The position numbers and the translations under genes were made by a program. A model generated the notes under the pieces. It was not told where the DNA came from, ran no database searches, and saw nothing but the letters and a program-made list of their open reading frames with translations. Shown one piece after another: positions 21,305 through 32,741 of a DNA stretch of 64,000 nt. Source of the stretch: Trichosporon coremiiforme (Eukaryota; Basidiomycota; Tremellomycetes; Trichosporonales; Trichosporonaceae); assembly GCA_039545355.1 (NCBI GenBank), contig BCJJ01000021.1, forward strand, positions 62,001 through 126,000. Direction: 5' to 3'. Position 1 is the stretch's first letter. Each line of letters opens with the position of its first letter.

Positions 21305-22702
21305 ATGCTGAGAACACTCCGCCCGCAAGCTGCGCTTCGTGCCGCCAGGCCGCAGGCACGCACCATGGCCAAGTTCGCGCCGTACAACTGGGAGGACCCG
21401 CTGAACATGTCCTCGCTGCTGACCGAGGAGCAGCAGGCGATCCACGAGACGGCGCGCACGTACGCGCAGGAGAAGCTCGTGCCCCGCATCAAAGAGGGAT
21501 GGCGCACGGAGAAGCTCGACCTGAACATTCTCAAAGAGATGGGCGAGCTCGGTCTCCTCGGCCCCACGATCCAGGGCTACGGATGCGCCGGCACCGACTA
21601 CATTTCGTACGGCCTCATCATGCGCGAGGTTGAGCGGTGAGTGCAGGTGTCGTGGAGGGTCCTCTCGACGGAAGGAGGGGCGCAGGGGGCGCAGCCGTGT
21701 GGTACGTACCGGTAGCTGACGACAGTGCCGACTCTGGGTTCCGCTCCGCCATGTCTGTCCAGAGCTCTCTCGTCATGACCGCGATCAACCAGTTCGGCTC
21801 CGAAGCCCAGAAGGAGCAGTACCTTCCTGGCCTGGCGAAGGCGGACATTCTGGGCTGTTTCGGCCTGACCGAGCCGAACCACGGCTCGGACCCTTCGTCG
21901 ATGGAGACGACAGCGACGAAGAAGGACGGCGGGTGGGTGATCAACGGCCAGAAGACGTGGATCACGAACGCGCCGTACGGCGACTTCTTCATCATCTGGG
22001 CGACGACGGTCGAGAACGGCGTCCGCGGCAAGATCCGCGGCTTCATCGTCCCTCGGGACGCGGGCGACATCCAGACCCCCCAGATCACGAACAAGCTCGC
22101 CCTCCGCGGCTCCGTCACGGGCAGCGTGTTCATCGACAACGTCCACATTCCCGCCGAGAACGTCCTTGAGAAGAGCAACGGTCTCGGCGCGCCGTTCTCC
22201 TGCCTCAACCACGCCCGCTATGGTATCTCGTGGGGAGTCATGGGCGCGCTCGAGGACTGCATCGACAAAGCGCGCACGTATGCGCTCGAGAGGTGAGCAG
22301 CTGCCCCCTTCCCAGATCCATGATAGCATCGTCGAGCTAACCGACAGGCACCAGTTCAACCGTCCCCTCGCCTCCTTCCAGCTCGTGCAGAAGAAGCTCG
22401 TCGACGCCTCGTCTGCGGCCACCCTCGGCCTGCTCGGCTCGCTGCACCTCGGCCACCAGATCGACAAGGGCGTGTACAACCCCGAGATGATCAGCATTCT
22501 GAAGCGGAACAACTGCGGCAACGCACTGCAGCACTCGCGCGTTTTGCTCGACATTCTCGGCGGCAACGCGTGCTCGGACGAGTACGGCATTGGCCGCCAC
22601 GAGGCGAACCTCCAGGTGTGCAACACGTACGAGGGAACTTATGACGTCCACACCCTCATTCTCGGCAAGGCTATGACGGGCATCAGCGCTTTTGCCAACT
22701 AA
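21305..22702 (+). CDS. GCDH: Glutaryl-CoA dehydrogenase, mitochondrial
   Basis: FAD enzyme oxidising and decarboxylating glutaryl-CoA to crotonyl-CoA in lysine, hydroxylysine and tryptophan breakdown. Exons 21305-21636, 21726-22292 and 22348-22702; introns 21637-21725 and 22293-22347; 417 residues. N-terminal presequence MLRTLRPQAALRAARPQAR is Arg/Ala/Leu-rich as for mitochondrial import. Signature stretches: GYGCAGTDYISYGLIMREVE, SVQSSLVMTAINQFGS, FGLTEPNHGSDPSSMETTA (acyl-CoA dehydrogenase signature 1), RHQFNRPLASFQLVQKKL, and TYEGTYDVH. The Glu of TYEG is the catalytic base in this family. Both splices restore continuous family sequence. KMO/BNA4, another tryptophan-catabolic enzyme, lies 31 kb away in the same window. 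Confidence 0.93.
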
Positions 22703-24840
22703 GCCGGAGACGAGCGGAGCGAGCCGCAGGCTGAGCCGAGCGAAGCGTGGCTGAACGTGGCTGAGCGCCCGTGATGCTGAACAAGCGATGCTGTAGATAA
22801 CAGGGCGTCTGGACAGACGCAAATGACAGTTGTACATAGTAGTCCAGCGTATGCATGTGGATGGAAGTCTCCGCGGCACCTTCTCGGCAAGAACTCCGAG
22901 CAACATGTCACGCTCGCATTCCCACATGTTCCCACAGGTCCCCCACACGCTTCACCCCAACGCTTCACCCGATCGCACCTTCACCGTCTCCGCACTGCGG
23001 TGGAGGTTGAGCGACTGTACGACTCCGGCCGCCGTGGAAGCACGTTGAGCTCGTCGGGGAGTAGTGCGAAGCTTCTCACAATGTGGCACTGAATGTGCAG
23101 CACGAGGAGTTCTAGAAGGGATAAGCTTCGGTGTGCAGCATCCGTGTGCTCTATAAAGAGCTCCCCTGTCCAGTACGCGCACCCGCTGCAAGCGTACGTC
23201 ACAGGTAGCATGGCTGTGTAGACGGACGTGCACCAAACAGCAGAACCGGCACTCAAACCACAGTCCCGGCAGGCGGGGTCGACAACGCACCCCGAATTCG
23301 GCTTTAAGACGACGGCCGCCGTGGCCGCTGCCGCGTTCAGTGACCAAATCAGAGACAAGACTAGTATGTCCTCTAGGCTCGCTCAGCTAACAGCAGTCCT
23401 GATTACTGGTCCCTCACCCGGCGGAATTTCGCCATCGCGCGTCAGTCGCCTGCGATCCTGCTCCTCGCTGGCCGGGACGTCCCCCGTCTCTGAGGCAGCC
23501 GCGACGGCTATGTACACTAATCCCAGGAGGCGCTAACGGTCCGGCAAGGAGGGAGGCAGGTTCCTGTCAGCGCAACAGAACCGGATGTAGGAGTCATCCG
23601 CGTGAATGAGCTACATCGCGAAAGTAAAGGAGAGAGCCTGTCAAGCTGGGAAGCTTGAGAGGGATTAAGAGCGACTCGCAGCTGCCGCTGAAGTCGAAGA
23701 GCAGGATGCCACCCGTCTCGTACCCACTGGTGAGTCCTGGGGGAAGAAGCGCCGTAAGGTCGATAGCAGAAAACCCAGTGAGACCCTGCAGCTCTGTATG
23801 CCGTCAGGGCGATGAGCTGGGCCACGTCCAAGCCATCCAGATCGTCCATGGCCTCCCTACCGTCCTGGACGCCTGTGTACGGGCCGCTAGCGCCGCTACT
23901 GCTTCGTCTGGCCGTGTCCCTGTGTCGTCAGTGATCAGAGGCTAGGCGGCCAAGCCGGCGGATCACGCAGAAGCCCCTGGTTCTGGATCTAGAAAGTTAG
24001 CCCATCAAACCAGAGCACAACACCCTAGCCCACCGCGAGCTGCAAGCTGCGAGACGACGAGAGCTCCTGATATGACACCTTGGGCCCCGGATCTGTGCCA
24101 TCGCCATGCTTCTGCACTTATGATCGAGGGGGCCGGGTAGTTTCGGCCCTTCTGAGCCCAGTGATGGTGGAGATTGTTCAGAGGCCAGAACAGTTCAGTC
24201 ACGATGGTCGCCGCCAGCCATCCGGCCGCCACGCTTCCGCTTTGCTTGCTGTGCCCCTGAGAAAGCGAGCCCACGCCGCGAGGGCATGAGGGCAGTGATG
24301 AGATGTGGCTGGCATGCTTAGACTTCTGGCCGCAGCACGCACTTGGAGTCCAGAGGTTAGGCATCGCTGGACACAGCCTACGACGGCTTCTGCAAGGGGT
24401 AGGGGTGCAGCTGTGGTGCTCATTGCTTGCCTCGCGCAGCGCGCGCTGTAGCGGCGCGCATCGTCCTGTCTGGTAGTATTATGTGTCATACAGAGTGAAC
24501 CAGGTTGCAGCGTGCGTATACGCCGCTCAGTGCGAATGCGCCCGCTCGTGCGCTAGGCGCTCACACCTTCCAATCAAATCAACCAACCGGATAAACACAT
24601 CTGCCATTGCCACTGTGCCAGAACCAAGCCATTGTGATGGTGGCCATTCTGCTCGAGTACGGAGCAGCTCACCACCATGACATTGGATGGCTTCGAACAC
24701 ACATCGTGCGTTATGGGAACCATACGCGTCATGCATGTACAAAGTTTGGGGGGAGCAACACATTGAACGCGTTTCGCTGCCGGTCCAAACCGGCGGACCA
24801 CCCAAGTTGGCGTATTCGGACCGTGGTGCCCGACGCCCGA
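22703..24840. other. Gene-poor intergenic stretch, nothing recognised
   Basis: About 2.1 kb with only short patternless open frames on all strands, no tRNA-like cloverleaf and no transposon end seen. It is the longest empty stretch in the window and lies beside a decayed dehydrogenase. Confidence 0.5.
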
Positions 24841-25607
24841 CTCTTTCTCATTGAGTTGGGCCTCTCATCCCTGTCCTCCGGCGGCGGCGCCGCCGGAGAG
24901 GTCAGACAGAAAGTGGTGACGCTGGATGCGTTGATCAACAATGAGGGGATCATGATGACGCCCCATCAGTTGATGGAGGACGGGCATGAGTCCCAGTTCG
25001 CAACGAACCATCTCGGTCCCTGGTTCTTCACGAACCCTTTCCGCCCCATCATTCCTCCCACTGGACGTGTCGTCGTCGGCGCACCGCGCCAGCCCCGTCC
25101 CTTTCGATGATTCCAACTTCACTTCCCAGCCGCATTCCAACTTTCTCTCCTATGCGCAATCCAAAACTGCCTGCGTCCTCGGCGCCATTGGCTTCAACAC
25201 GCGCGGCGTGCAAGCAGTGGCGCTGCACCCCGGAGGTGTCCGGACGAATCTGGGTCGGTATCTGACCAAGGATGATATGCAGGGTATGATTGGGCGATTC
25301 TTCAACGATGACGGGGACAATGAGGGAGGACAGTGGGTGGCACTTTAAGTCGCTCGAGGAGGGTGCCAGGACCACCATTGTGGCCACTTCTGACCCGGCT
25401 CTGAAAGGCGGGAAGTACCTGGATGACTGCCAGGTTGCCCCCGTCGTCGGGGCTGCTAGAGATATGGCCGAGCTGATGAGGGGAGGAGTCGCGGAGCATG
25501 CGCTGAGGAAGGAGGACGCGGAGAGGTTGTGGGCCATGACGGAGCGTATGGTCGGCGAGTCGTTCTGGCGCCCTTTCCCCCATGTACCACGATGGTCGTT
25601 GATGTAG
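24841..25607 (+). pseudogene. Short-chain dehydrogenase/reductase remnant
   Basis: Three reading frames in succession read like one SDR of the retinol-dehydrogenase/WWOX-like type. Frame 1 has LDALINNEGIMMTPHQLMED and SQFATNHLGPWFFTN (the NNAG motif appears as NNEG). Frame 2, from about 25060, has NFLSYAQSKTACVLGAIGFN, the Y-x-x-x-K catalytic pair, and VALHPGGVRTNLGRYLTKDD. Frame 3, from about 25330, has GWHFKSLEEGARTTIVA and GGKYLDDCQVAP. The N-terminal Rossmann part with the GxxxGxG motif is absent upstream. No splice signals join the frames, so two shifts plus 5' loss indicate a pseudogene. Confidence 0.75.
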
Positions 25608-25956
25608 AAGTTGAAATGGCCGCTAAAGCAGTCGCGCCTGCGTATGTCGCGGGGCTACGCAGCACGCACCGGTCCAGACTCTCCCCATCGGAACGAGCGA
25701 GATCCCTTCGATCGCCTCCACCCACCCGAGACAAGGCGTTGGCGTGTCTGATGCGCGGTGCCTGACCCTCAATGACATCACAACCATGTCGCGGGACACG
25801 ACCGATTTGAGGGACTTATTGGGTTTGTCGTCTTGGCATGGATCCCTTCTCGTATGCACCGCGTTGGCCTGGAGCTGAGCGCAGCACTCCCTGACATTCT
25901 TGCGCTCTCCCCATCACTCACTTACGCTCTCGAGGTCGACAAAGCACAGAAGAACC
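25608..25956. promoter_or_regulatory. Upstream region of the DUF3605 gene
   Basis: About 350 bp with no coding signal. It should contain the promoter of the gene starting at 25957; no specific element is recognised. Confidence 0.3.
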
Positions 25957-27139
25957 ATGGGCATCAACAGGAACGACCAGGACACGTCCCAGCCCCTGTC
26001 GAAGGACAGGTATCCCGCCCCGAAGGACTTTGAGCCACCCGAGGATATCAAGAAATCTCTCCCGACTGAGGAGGACCTGAAAGACCTCGTGCCGCTGTTC
26101 ACCTGGGGAGAGCTCAAGGATATCGTCAGTGAGTAGCTTGGGTGAACAACAGTTGACGTATCGAGAGAGCGGCGACGGCGACCGGTTCGAGCGCAACCAG
26201 GCGCTGAACGGCAGGTACAAGGAGTGGTCGGACAAGATGAAGGAGGATTGGGGCGACATGGCCACGTTCATGATTGAGGGGCGTCTGCCGTGGTCGAAGC
26301 GGAACCGGAAGAACCTGCGCAAGGAGCTGCGCAAGCGTGTCGACAAGGAGGAGAAGGACTGGGACGATGAGGGGTACTCATCCTCCGGCTCGTCCAACAC
26401 GGTATCCTCCGGCGAGATGCCCGAGAGCGCTGCGTACGTCTCGCTCGACGAGATCGAGGACCGCCTGCAGAACGACGAGGACGACGAGGAACACCCCAAC
26501 AACGACAGCTACGTCAAGTGGGAGGGCGAGTTTGACGAGGCGCGCTGGGCCCTCATCCTAAACGACTGGCCGTACTCCATGCCCGCGGGCGTCAAGCACT
26601 ACTGTATCTGGTCACGCGTGCCGCTCGTCCACCCCGCGCTCGTCAAGTATGACGAAAAGGCGTACGAGAAGATCATGGACGAAGGCTTGCACGGCTTCGT
26701 TGGCGTGACGCCTGTGCGGGGGAGCTACAAGGACGACGTCGAGGCGGGCGGTCCTGAGTTGAAGAAGTGGGCAGGCGTCGAGCACATGAGCAAGGGAGGA
26801 CAGGAGATCGAGAAGATGGTCGAGGCCCTCTGGGATCCGCGCGGGTGGGAGTGCCTCTGGTTCGTCAACCCATCGCGCCTTCAGAGCATTCCTGGCTTTG
26901 GACACTTCCACATCCTCGCGAGGAGGAAGCCGGGAGACGAGATGGAGTGCGCCGAGGGGAGGAGCGACGACAAGGTCGACGAGGAGGTCGACAAGAAGGT
27001 GCCGGACGGGAACCAGGAAGGCGACGCTGAGGGGAAGCAGCCGGAGAAGAACGGTGAGAAGAACAAGGGCGAAAAGGACAAGGGTAAGAAGGATGAGGGT
27101 GAGATGGCCAATGGTAACAAGGACAAGAGCAAGAAGTAG
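25957..27139 (+). CDS. DUF3605 protein, similar to N-acetylglucosamine-induced protein Gig1
   Basis: Exons 25957-26128 and 26166-27139 with a 37-nt intron 26129-26165 (GTGAGT, branch TTGACG, acceptor GAG); 381 residues. The core has WALILNDWPYSMPAGVKHYC, IWSRVPLV and HGFVGVTPV, then ECLWFVNPSRLQSIPGFGHF, the pattern of DUF3605 proteins such as Candida Gig1. The family is cytosolic/nuclear with no proven biochemistry; in Candida its expression responds to GlcNAc. A basic helix (KRNRKNLRKELRKRVDKEEK) and a long Lys/Glu/Gly tail (about residues 325-381) are additions. A GlcNAc kinase domain is encoded at 51.8-52.9 kb in the same window. Family call from memory of the LNDWPYG...HY.(V/I)WS pattern. 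Confidence 0.75.
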
Positions 27140-27335
27140 AGATAGACACGCATACACGCATGCACGGTGATTGCGAGAGCGCGCTTACAGAGCGACTGAT
27201 GGAGAGCGTGCAGCAGGTGCGCAGATGCACAGTCAACCGAGGGGCGCAAGCAGGCTGCTGATCCCGTCGCTGTCTCGCACTCATCTTCTTCCTCTCTTCA
27301 CCCTTCACTTCCTCTCCACTAACAGCGCACTGCGC

Positions 27336-28145
27336 ATGATCGACCACCTATTCTATCCCCATATCGTCGACCTCGTGTTCGCTTCTGCGCCGCTCGAGTC
27401 GCTCGCCGTCTTGGCCAGAGTGTGTCGAGGGTGGCGGGAACGTGCACTATCCGAGACCAGCCTCGTCTACAACCTTCTGAACGACAAGTACACGTATCCG
27501 TTCCCTGTCAGCTTCGAAGAAGCAGCTCGCCACTGCCGAGTTATCGACGTTGCTGTAGGCAACCCAGCGACCGACACCCATCTTATACCGGAAGTGGCCC
27601 GACTCCAGACGGTCGCCCCTAAGTTGGACACAATCAGGCTTCGAAGAGCCGCGTACGTTGACAAAGCCTTGTGGCTTCCCAACGCGCGACGCATTGTGTT
27701 TGGCGCCTTTCACCCGAACCACAAATCGCTGATGGGACTCGAAAAGGGCACGAGGAATGGCGGGTGGAAAACGATGGAGAAACTCGTCATCAATGACACG
27801 CAACTGGTCTGGAACTGCTGCAAGCACGGGTGGGCAGATGATGAGGAGGCGGATGATGGAGATGAAGACAGCGACAATGACGGCGACGGAGACGGAGACA
27901 GGGACGATGAAGATGAAGATGAGGAGGAGGACGACGAGAGTGAGAGTGACAGCTCTACGGGAGACGAAGATGGGGATGAGGACGTCGGGGTTGAGGGAAG
28001 CAGCGAAGGACATGCCACGCTGTTCCCCCAGCTGAAGCAGGTTGTGCTCATTCTGAGCGGCGACTCGGCCTGTCCGTCTTGCATTCGCTCCCTGTTGAAC
28101 GAGGCCCAGGCCGTGCCAGTCCCCGTTACCATCGTTGTGTTGTAA
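27336..28145 (+). CDS. F-box-like protein, local family member 1
   Basis: 269 residues from the ATG at 27336 (the frame is open upstream but lacks a better start). The N-terminus MIDHLFYPHIVDLVFASAPL-ESLAVLARVCRGWRERA is an F-box-like helical motif of the type common in tremellomycete expanded families. The middle is leucine/valine-patterned; an acidic run of about 60 residues (DDGDEDSDNDGDGDGDRDDE) follows. The end, LKQVVLILSGDSACPSCIRS ... VTIVVL, is like the late beta strand of the family, but the expected YR-x-(K/E)-IGE tail is missing; a copy of that tail lies 450 bp downstream (28592-28717). F-box proteins present substrates to SCF ubiquitin ligases; the target is unknown. Confidence 0.65.
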   Translation: MIDHLFYPHIVDLVFASAPLESLAVLARVCRGWRERALSETSLVYNLLNDKYTYPFPVSFEEAARHCRVIDVAVGNPATDTHLIPEVARLQTVAPKLDTIRLRRAAYVDKALWLPNARRIVFGAFHPNHKSLMGLEKGTRNGGWKTMEKLVINDTQLVWNCCKHGWADDEEADDGDEDSDNDGDGDGDRDDEDEDEEEDDESESDSSTGDEDGDEDVGVEGSSEGHATLFPQLKQVVLILSGDSACPSCIRSLLNEAQAVPVPVTIVVL

Positions 28146-28591
28146 CGGTGTATAAGGAGGATACAGAGAACGGAGACTACAGAGGGCTGTTCGAGCAAAG
28201 GGACAGGTGAGCTACGCGTCAAGTGTGCACATGCCACGTGCGCACATGTCACTTGCACTCAGGCACAAGTCTCGAGTCCCTTCAACACTCCCACTACTTG
28301 AGACTGGTCCTCACCAATGACAGGGGTGCCGCTTCCAGAGGAAGAGGGCTGTCCAAGAGTCAGGCAGAGACAGAGACTGAGCAGTCACAATTTGCGATGA
28401 TGCGCGCGGTCGAAATGTGCGACCAATGCCGGAAGGAAAGAGGTCAGGGGTGATGCACCGAGGCCAAACAGACCTTGGAATGCAGTGACCTGTGTAGGTG
28501 CATCCAATCTCCTTAAGTCGCTCAAGGTCCCCGACGACTACTTTCCTCGACTCCCGGTACCTGTGACGTCCCCAAGTAAGCCGATTCAAAC

Positions 28592-28717
28592 ATGCCGCCT
28601 TCGATAATGGTGTCCGGGGAGAACCTGCGTTATCGCACACTCAACAAGTACCGTGCCGAAATCGGCGAGAGGGAGTTCAAGATTGAGACGGACTTCGACA
28701 CGCTGCTAATCCCCTGA
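28592..28717 (+). pseudogene. Orphan C-terminal tail of the F-box-like family
   Basis: A 41-codon frame contains LRYRTLNKYRAEIGEREFKI and ends ETDFDTLLIP. The next gene's tail reads VVFLTLDQYRDKIGEKEFAI and continues ETDF, so the two are clear paralogues. No body of a gene precedes this copy in frame. It is either the displaced tail of the 27336-28145 gene or all that remains of a deleted tandem copy. Confidence 0.65.
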
Positions 28718-29016
28718 TCAACGGTGCCGCGTTCTGCCAAGGTCTCAGTCACCACAGCCCGCATCGTCCGTCGTTCAAGGCGGCGCAGTACAGTGCCGTG
28801 ACTAAGGCAGCAAGACTGACATACTCTGTTTATAATAGATACCATGTATTATCGGTACTTCAGACCGATGAGAGTCCGGTGGAGGTGGGATGTCCTGCGT
28901 ATCGTCGATGGGCTGAGCGAGGCACACGGTGGAGGCGGCCCCTGTGCCTCGTCTGCATTGAGGAACTTCTTACGACCTCTTCCTTCACTTCACTCAATAT
29001 AGATCTTATCTCCAAC

Positions 29017-29931
29017 ATGAATAGCATCAACCATCGCTCTTACCCGCACATCATAGACCTCATCTTCGACTATGCAAGCGAAGAGGCCCTCTTCGCAATG
29101 GGCTACGCCTGTCGCGAGTGGCGGGACAGGGTTGTTGCTGAATTCTACCATCTCCGCGACTTTTCGATCAAACGCGGGGCCCTCATGAGCAACGACGAGA
29201 TGGGCACGTCCTTCGACGTTTGCCAGCACTACGTCTTCCAGACGACAATGGGACACTACAGGACGGTGGCTGATCTGGCTTGTATGAGCTTTTGCTGCGT
29301 CGTGGAAGTAGGTCAAGGTCCGGTGGCACTCGCGGCCGGAGAAATCTTCTCTGTCGACACCGTTCGCTACACGATGTACGTCGTGCGTAACTCGATGCCC
29401 GTAGCGTGCTCTCGCATAGTATTCGACAACCATTTTGCCCTAAGCACTCCTTTCGAGGTGCCCAAGGTCGTCATCAACTACCGCAGCAGCGCCGGATACG
29501 GCAGTGGTTGGGGTCATGGAAGCTTCCGCGACACCTTGCTTGTCCGGGAGCTTGTAGTCATTGTCCACGCGACTATTGAGGGAGGTGTGGACAGAGAGTT
29601 GGCAGAGTGCACGGGTGAGGCAATCGATGGTCATGGGATTCAAGCTGATGGCTAGCCAGCAGCCTGTATCAATTTGCGAACGAGCCCCCGTCAGCAAAGC
29701 CTCTACGATCACAATCACCCCGGACCACAGTTCTTCTTCGTCACGAAAACGCCACCATCCAATCTGTACACTCCTAACGTAGTCTTTCTGACTCTCGACC
29801 AGTATCGTGATAAGATCGGTGAGAAGGAGTTCGCGATCGAGACAGACTTCGGCAATCCTCTGAAACTCTGGTCGGTCCTTCACCTCGTTCGCCGGCCGCG
29901 TAGATTCCGACAACCACCCGGCCCTGACTGA
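29017..29931 (+). CDS. F-box-like protein, local family member 2
   Basis: The ATG at 29017 opens NHRSYPHIIDLIFDYASEEA and CREWRDRVVAEFYHL, related to the gene at 27336. The frame meets TAG at 29653-29655, then stays open to 29931 with VVFLTLDQYRDKIGEKEFAI and ETDFGN, the family tail. A 45-nt intron 29615-29659 (GTGAGG donor, GCTGATG branch, CAG acceptor) would remove the stop and keep the frame, giving 289 residues. If it is not spliced, the product is 212 residues and the tail is relic. The donor and branch are slightly off the local consensus, so the model is only probable. Confidence 0.6.
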
Positions 29932-30095
29932 GTCGCTGCAGACAGGCAGCACGCTGACAAGGCATCTGGTCGTCTTTCGTTCGGCTCCGACTGGTCAACA
30001 ATTCAATAACTAGGACATTGATCCATGGCAATTTGATGGACTTCGATGTCACCTGCATCTCAAACATTCACTCAGATACAACCTCAACCCCGTGT

Positions 30096-30607
30096 TTAGA
30101 GCGCAGCAGCGACAGCGCCAACAACGAGGAGCACAGTGGTACTGACGGAGGTGCGCGTAGCGGCTCCGTCCTTTTTAGTTTCGGCCGCCGCGGCGGCAGC
30201 GCTCGTCGTGGGATTTCCGTTCCCGTTCCCCTCAACGGGGGCGGTGTTGGGCCCGTCGCCGCCGTCGTTCGCCTTACTCCAGTTCTTGGTCGCGTTCTTG
30301 ATCTCGACGCCCTTCTCCTTGCACAACCCGCGCACGTTCTCGAACCACGGCGCGACGTGCGTGTTGCAGTCGTCGTCGTGCCTGTACAGGCACACCTTGA
30401 CGGACTGCTGGAAGTCGGCGGTGCACAGGCAGTCGGTGTTGTTCCAGTCCGACGTCTTGCAGATCTCCTGCGCCTTCTCGGCAGCACAGCCGAGCTGGCA
30501 CTGCGAGAACTGGTCTGCCGTCTGTCTGGGAGGTTAGTTCAGGTAAACGGAGAAACTTACGCAAGCACGGCGGTGGCAGCGGTGAGAGCGACGAGGCTGA
30601 ACTTCAT
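30096..30607 (-). CDS. Small secreted Cys-rich (CFEM-like) protein, probable GPI anchor
   Basis: Exons 30607-30561 and 30525-30096, intron 30526-30560 (35 nt, GTAAGT...ACTAACCTCCCAG); 158 residues. Signal peptide MKFSLVALTAATAVLA. The cysteine-rich core has about eight cysteines in CFEM-like order: CQLGCAAEKAQEIC, CLCTADFQQSVKVC, CNTHVAPWF and LC. An Asn/Gly/Ala/Ser linker leads to a hydrophobic C-terminus (TSVSTTVLLVVGAVAAAL) after DGAAT, a plausible GPI signal. The splice restores the signal-peptide cleavage region (VLA-QTADQF). It is a surface protein; haem binding is not assured because the pattern is less typical than in the gene at 7862-8639. Confidence 0.8.
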
Positions 30608-31771
30608 TTTGGACGGGTGTGTGAGTTTGAAGCCACCCACCTCTCAGCACTTATACAAGCGGGCTTGCAGGGGGAAACAGGTGAGCTTGTGCATTGGAGG
30701 GAACATGGAGCCGACCCAGGTGGGTGTCAGTCTGAAGCGAGCCGATCGGCCGACGCGCCTACATGACGATTTCGGGGTAGTTTACATCTCTCAACATCAG
30801 CGGATTCTGGTGGCCGACGCGTCAGCCACTTGTCCGTGATGAGTTCTCTCGGCACTTTCGGAGTCTGGCATGGCTCGGCGTCCCCGCGTTTCTGGGCAAG
30901 GCGTTGACTTTGAAACCCGTCGGATGCTTCAGTGAGAGGAGCCTGAAATTACAGGCGCTTAGAAAGTGCGGGCAGATGGAGCGCGTGAGAAAAAAGAAGA
31001 CATTCTCGGCAGGCACGTTGGTTCCAAGTGTGTTCTTGGCGAAATCAGGGCGGATATACGGACCTCGAAATTATCAGATAAGATGGGGAGCTTCCCTAGG
31101 TATCAGCCGAACCTTCGGGTCCGCCGGCAGTGCGCGCATCAGCATAACAGCCCAAAAGCCAGCACTAGCTGCATTTAGGTTCGGCTTGGCGGGCTTGGCT
31201 TATCTGATACTGGACAATGACCCCACAGGACACTCGGCATCCATCGGCCAACCAACGACCGTCGGCTCCGTCGCTTAGCGTCGGCCGATGAATGAAGATA
31301 GTTTTCGATCTGTGACATTCGGTCCGAGCCAAGAGAATGATGGCCAGCTGCAAGGCACTTGCTGCGCAGGCTGTCTCAGGTGGTGCATGGTGCTCTCACG
31401 CCGAAGTCTCCGAGGAGACGACGCCCCCTTGCGTATCGGAGGAGAACAAGACAATGGTTGACTCGCTGAAACAGTAGGACCGCAACGTGATCTCCGGTCG
31501 CTTGTCCGATGAGAACAAGAGATCACATGGACTCAGGCGGAGATGACGGTCGATGCAGTTGAATCCTTCGAATGTCATGTCGTCAGTGCAGGCCAACACG
31601 AGTTGGTCTGAGTGCCCCAGAGTTGTTGAGCGTGAGTCATCGAGGAAGGTCAGGGTTCGCGGTTCCCCATCTCTCAGAACGTTTGCAAGTATATTACACT
31701 CCACCAGGCTCGTTCCCCGCCTGTCTCCTCATTAAGCCCTTCCAACACTGCAGTCCTCACGGGAGTTTCAC
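30608..31771. other. Intergenic, no gene seen
   Basis: About 1.16 kb between divergent genes. A TATA-like TTGTATAAG on the minus strand (about 30648-30656) precedes the GPI-protein gene by about 45 bp. Nothing else is recognised. Confidence 0.45.
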
Positions 31772-32581
31772 CGTGATGATATCCCTTTACGCTTTGCTCG
31801 CGACCGGTGTGGCCGCCAACCCTCTCCTGCTCTCCCCCCAGAGCCAGGGCAAGGTCGGTTTCCTGGTGAGTCGCCCTCCCTCCACTCCACGCTTCACCCA
31901 CTGACCATCGCAGGAGCCAAAGCCGCGCGGCTACGACTCCGCGAAAGCGACCGAGGGTCCCTGCGGCGGCATCTCCTTCGCGGGCAAGGAACACCAGTAC
32001 TGGGGCATGCTTGCGACTTCTACATGCAGGTCGAGAACGACGTCAGCGACGTGCGGCTCTCCTGGTCCAAGAACCCCGACATGAGCAACGCGCACCTGTT
32101 CCAGAAACTCGAGAAGGTGACAGCCGGGAGTATCTGTCTCGACGACCCGATCAACTTTGCAGACGTCGGCGTGCAGCGCGGTGAGGAGGTCACGGTGCAG
32201 CTGCAGTACCATGATGATGTCACGAAGCAGACGATGTACTCGTGCGTCGACCTGCATTTGACGAGCGACCACGCGTACGACCCGCCCAGCCATCTCGAGT
32301 GCAGAAACTCAAGCTTCATCCGCGTCGACGAGAATACGAGCACGAACACGGAGGTAGTGAAGAGCAAGCAGAAAGTGTCGCCAGTGGGGGCGGGATTCAT
32401 CGGTGCGGCCGTTACATTCGTCGTGTGTGCGCTCATTCTGCTCGGTCTGAAGTTTGGAGGCTGCGTGTTCTTCTCTCGCCCTAGCTACAACCTCCACCAG
32501 CGCAGGAGAACGAGCAACCCCTTCGACGACGATATCTCCCTGAACAACTCGGTGTCGAAGCAACCTATGGGTCAGGCTTAG
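31772..32581 (+). pseudogene. BIM1-like (X325) copper-type surface protein with a frame break
   Basis: Exon 1 31772-31864 encodes a signal peptide (MISLYALLATGVAA). Intron 31865-31913 (GTGAGT...CTGACCATCGCAG) leads to EPKPRGYDSAKATEGPCGGI, the PxPRG...CGG entry of BIM1-like/X325 proteins. The rest is in another frame from about 32009: CDFYMQVENDVSDVRLSW, a single Cys (ICLDDP), YSCVDLHL, a fourth Cys, an Asn/Thr stalk, one helix (AGFIGAAVTFVVCALILLGL) and a short tail. One extra G in the run 32002-32005 would join the frames. Family members bind copper through an N-terminal His after the signal peptide; here no His stands there. It is a decayed gene, a sequencing error, or a gene with an unseen splice. 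Confidence 0.6.
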
Positions 32582-32741
32582 TAGTATACCTGTAGCGTTT
32601 AGAAGTGATGTTAATGAGAGTGTCGTATGCAGCTTTGAGTCGCGCGAGGGCGAGAAACCTACGCTGCAATGGTGCAGAGTTGTATCCATGTCTTCTAGTG
32701 TTCTACTTTTAGGTTGGTTGCTGGTGGCCGCGTGACCCAGA

